Source of the DNA: RGIG2206 sp045577615
Lineage (GTDB): Bacteria; Bacillota; Clostridia; Oscillospirales; Acutalibacteraceae
NCBI GenBank assembly: GCA_045577615.1
Contig: JAZNIT010000048.1
Coordinates: forward strand, 1 to 30,930
Direction of reading: 5' to 3'
DNA length: 30,930 nt
Each line of letters begins with the position of its first letter. Position 1 is the stretch's first letter. The translations under genes and the position numbers were made by a program. The notes under the pieces were generated by a model. That model had not been told where the DNA came from. It worked only from the letters and a program-made list of their open reading frames with translations, and made no database searches. Positions 30,917 to 30,930 of this stretch are shown here, piece after piece.

Positions 30917-30930
30917 ATGAAACTTGACAC
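30917..30930 (+). CDS. tnpA: IS200/IS605 transposase TnpA, first codons only
   Basis: ATG 30917 opens MKLD and runs out of the window; MKLDxN is a usual start of the Y1 HUH transposase of this family. The SD at 30902-30909 lies seven bases upstream. The identification rests on the leader hairpin and left-end hairpin as much as on the four visible residues. Confidence 0.65.

Noticed and set aside
1..30930. CRISPR array, rRNA gene or prophage structural genes
   Set aside because: No evenly spaced direct repeats, no rRNA-like stretches, and no capsid, tail or terminase features were found.

Overview
The window looks like a chromosomal segment of a low-to-mid-GC, endospore-forming member of the Clostridia, most likely an uncultured gut Oscillospirales (Ruminococcaceae-like) organism. 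The grounds are a GerA-family germination locus, a SpoIVFA/SpoIVFB-like M23 + M50 pair, Gram-positive Shine-Dalgarno sites and sigma-A promoters, lipoproteins with clostridial lipoboxes, LuxS, a zinc-type ribosomal protein L28 and AzlCD. No species name can be assigned from the sequence alone.

Region 1 (1-2980) is accessory. It opens with the C-terminal part of a large serine recombinase. Its reading frame runs through a terminator and into an AT-rich palindromic repeat. Next come a four-helix-bundle protein translationally coupled to a small membrane protein, a cluster of decayed tRNA 3' ends in both orientations, a roughly 120-bp branched-hairpin element and a lone DUF1835/DUF3658-like gene. 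This reads as the scarred edge of one or more integrated elements.

Region 2 (2986-15000) is core-like. On the minus strand, rsmA, a membrane-anchored protein of unknown function, azlC and azlD form one operon. Divergent from it are an unknown soluble protein, a zinc-ribbon membrane protein, a SpoIVFA-like M23 peptidase and a SpoIVFB-like site-2 protease. These are followed by a MoxR ATPase - DUF58 - transglutaminase operon.

Region 3 (15037-20000) begins with a consensus promoter carrying a perfect 16-bp palindrome. It drives a Crp/Fnr regulator, a complete SsuABC/TauABC-type ABC importer and luxS as one tightly packed operon. A second M23 peptidase follows. Its promoter sits inside a 50-bp inverted repeat that contains an exact match to the WalR box consensus.

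Region 4 (20000-24150) holds a DUF6106-like membrane protein, the bifunctional NAD(P)HX repair enzyme, a small lipoprotein, a small AT-rich gene bracketed by GGGGACGG-type mobile repeats, and an orphan MazF toxin.

Region 5 (24151-30930) contains a HAD phosphatase and rpmB on the minus strand. On the plus strand there is a germination operon whose second gene fuses GerAB to the N-terminal half of GerAC, and then the serine operon serC-serA. The serine operon has a consensus promoter preceded by two TTGNCA-A6-TNACAA palindromes. The window ends in the left end of an IS200/IS605 element, with its subterminal hairpin, the RBS-masking 5'-UTR hairpin and the first codons of tnpA.
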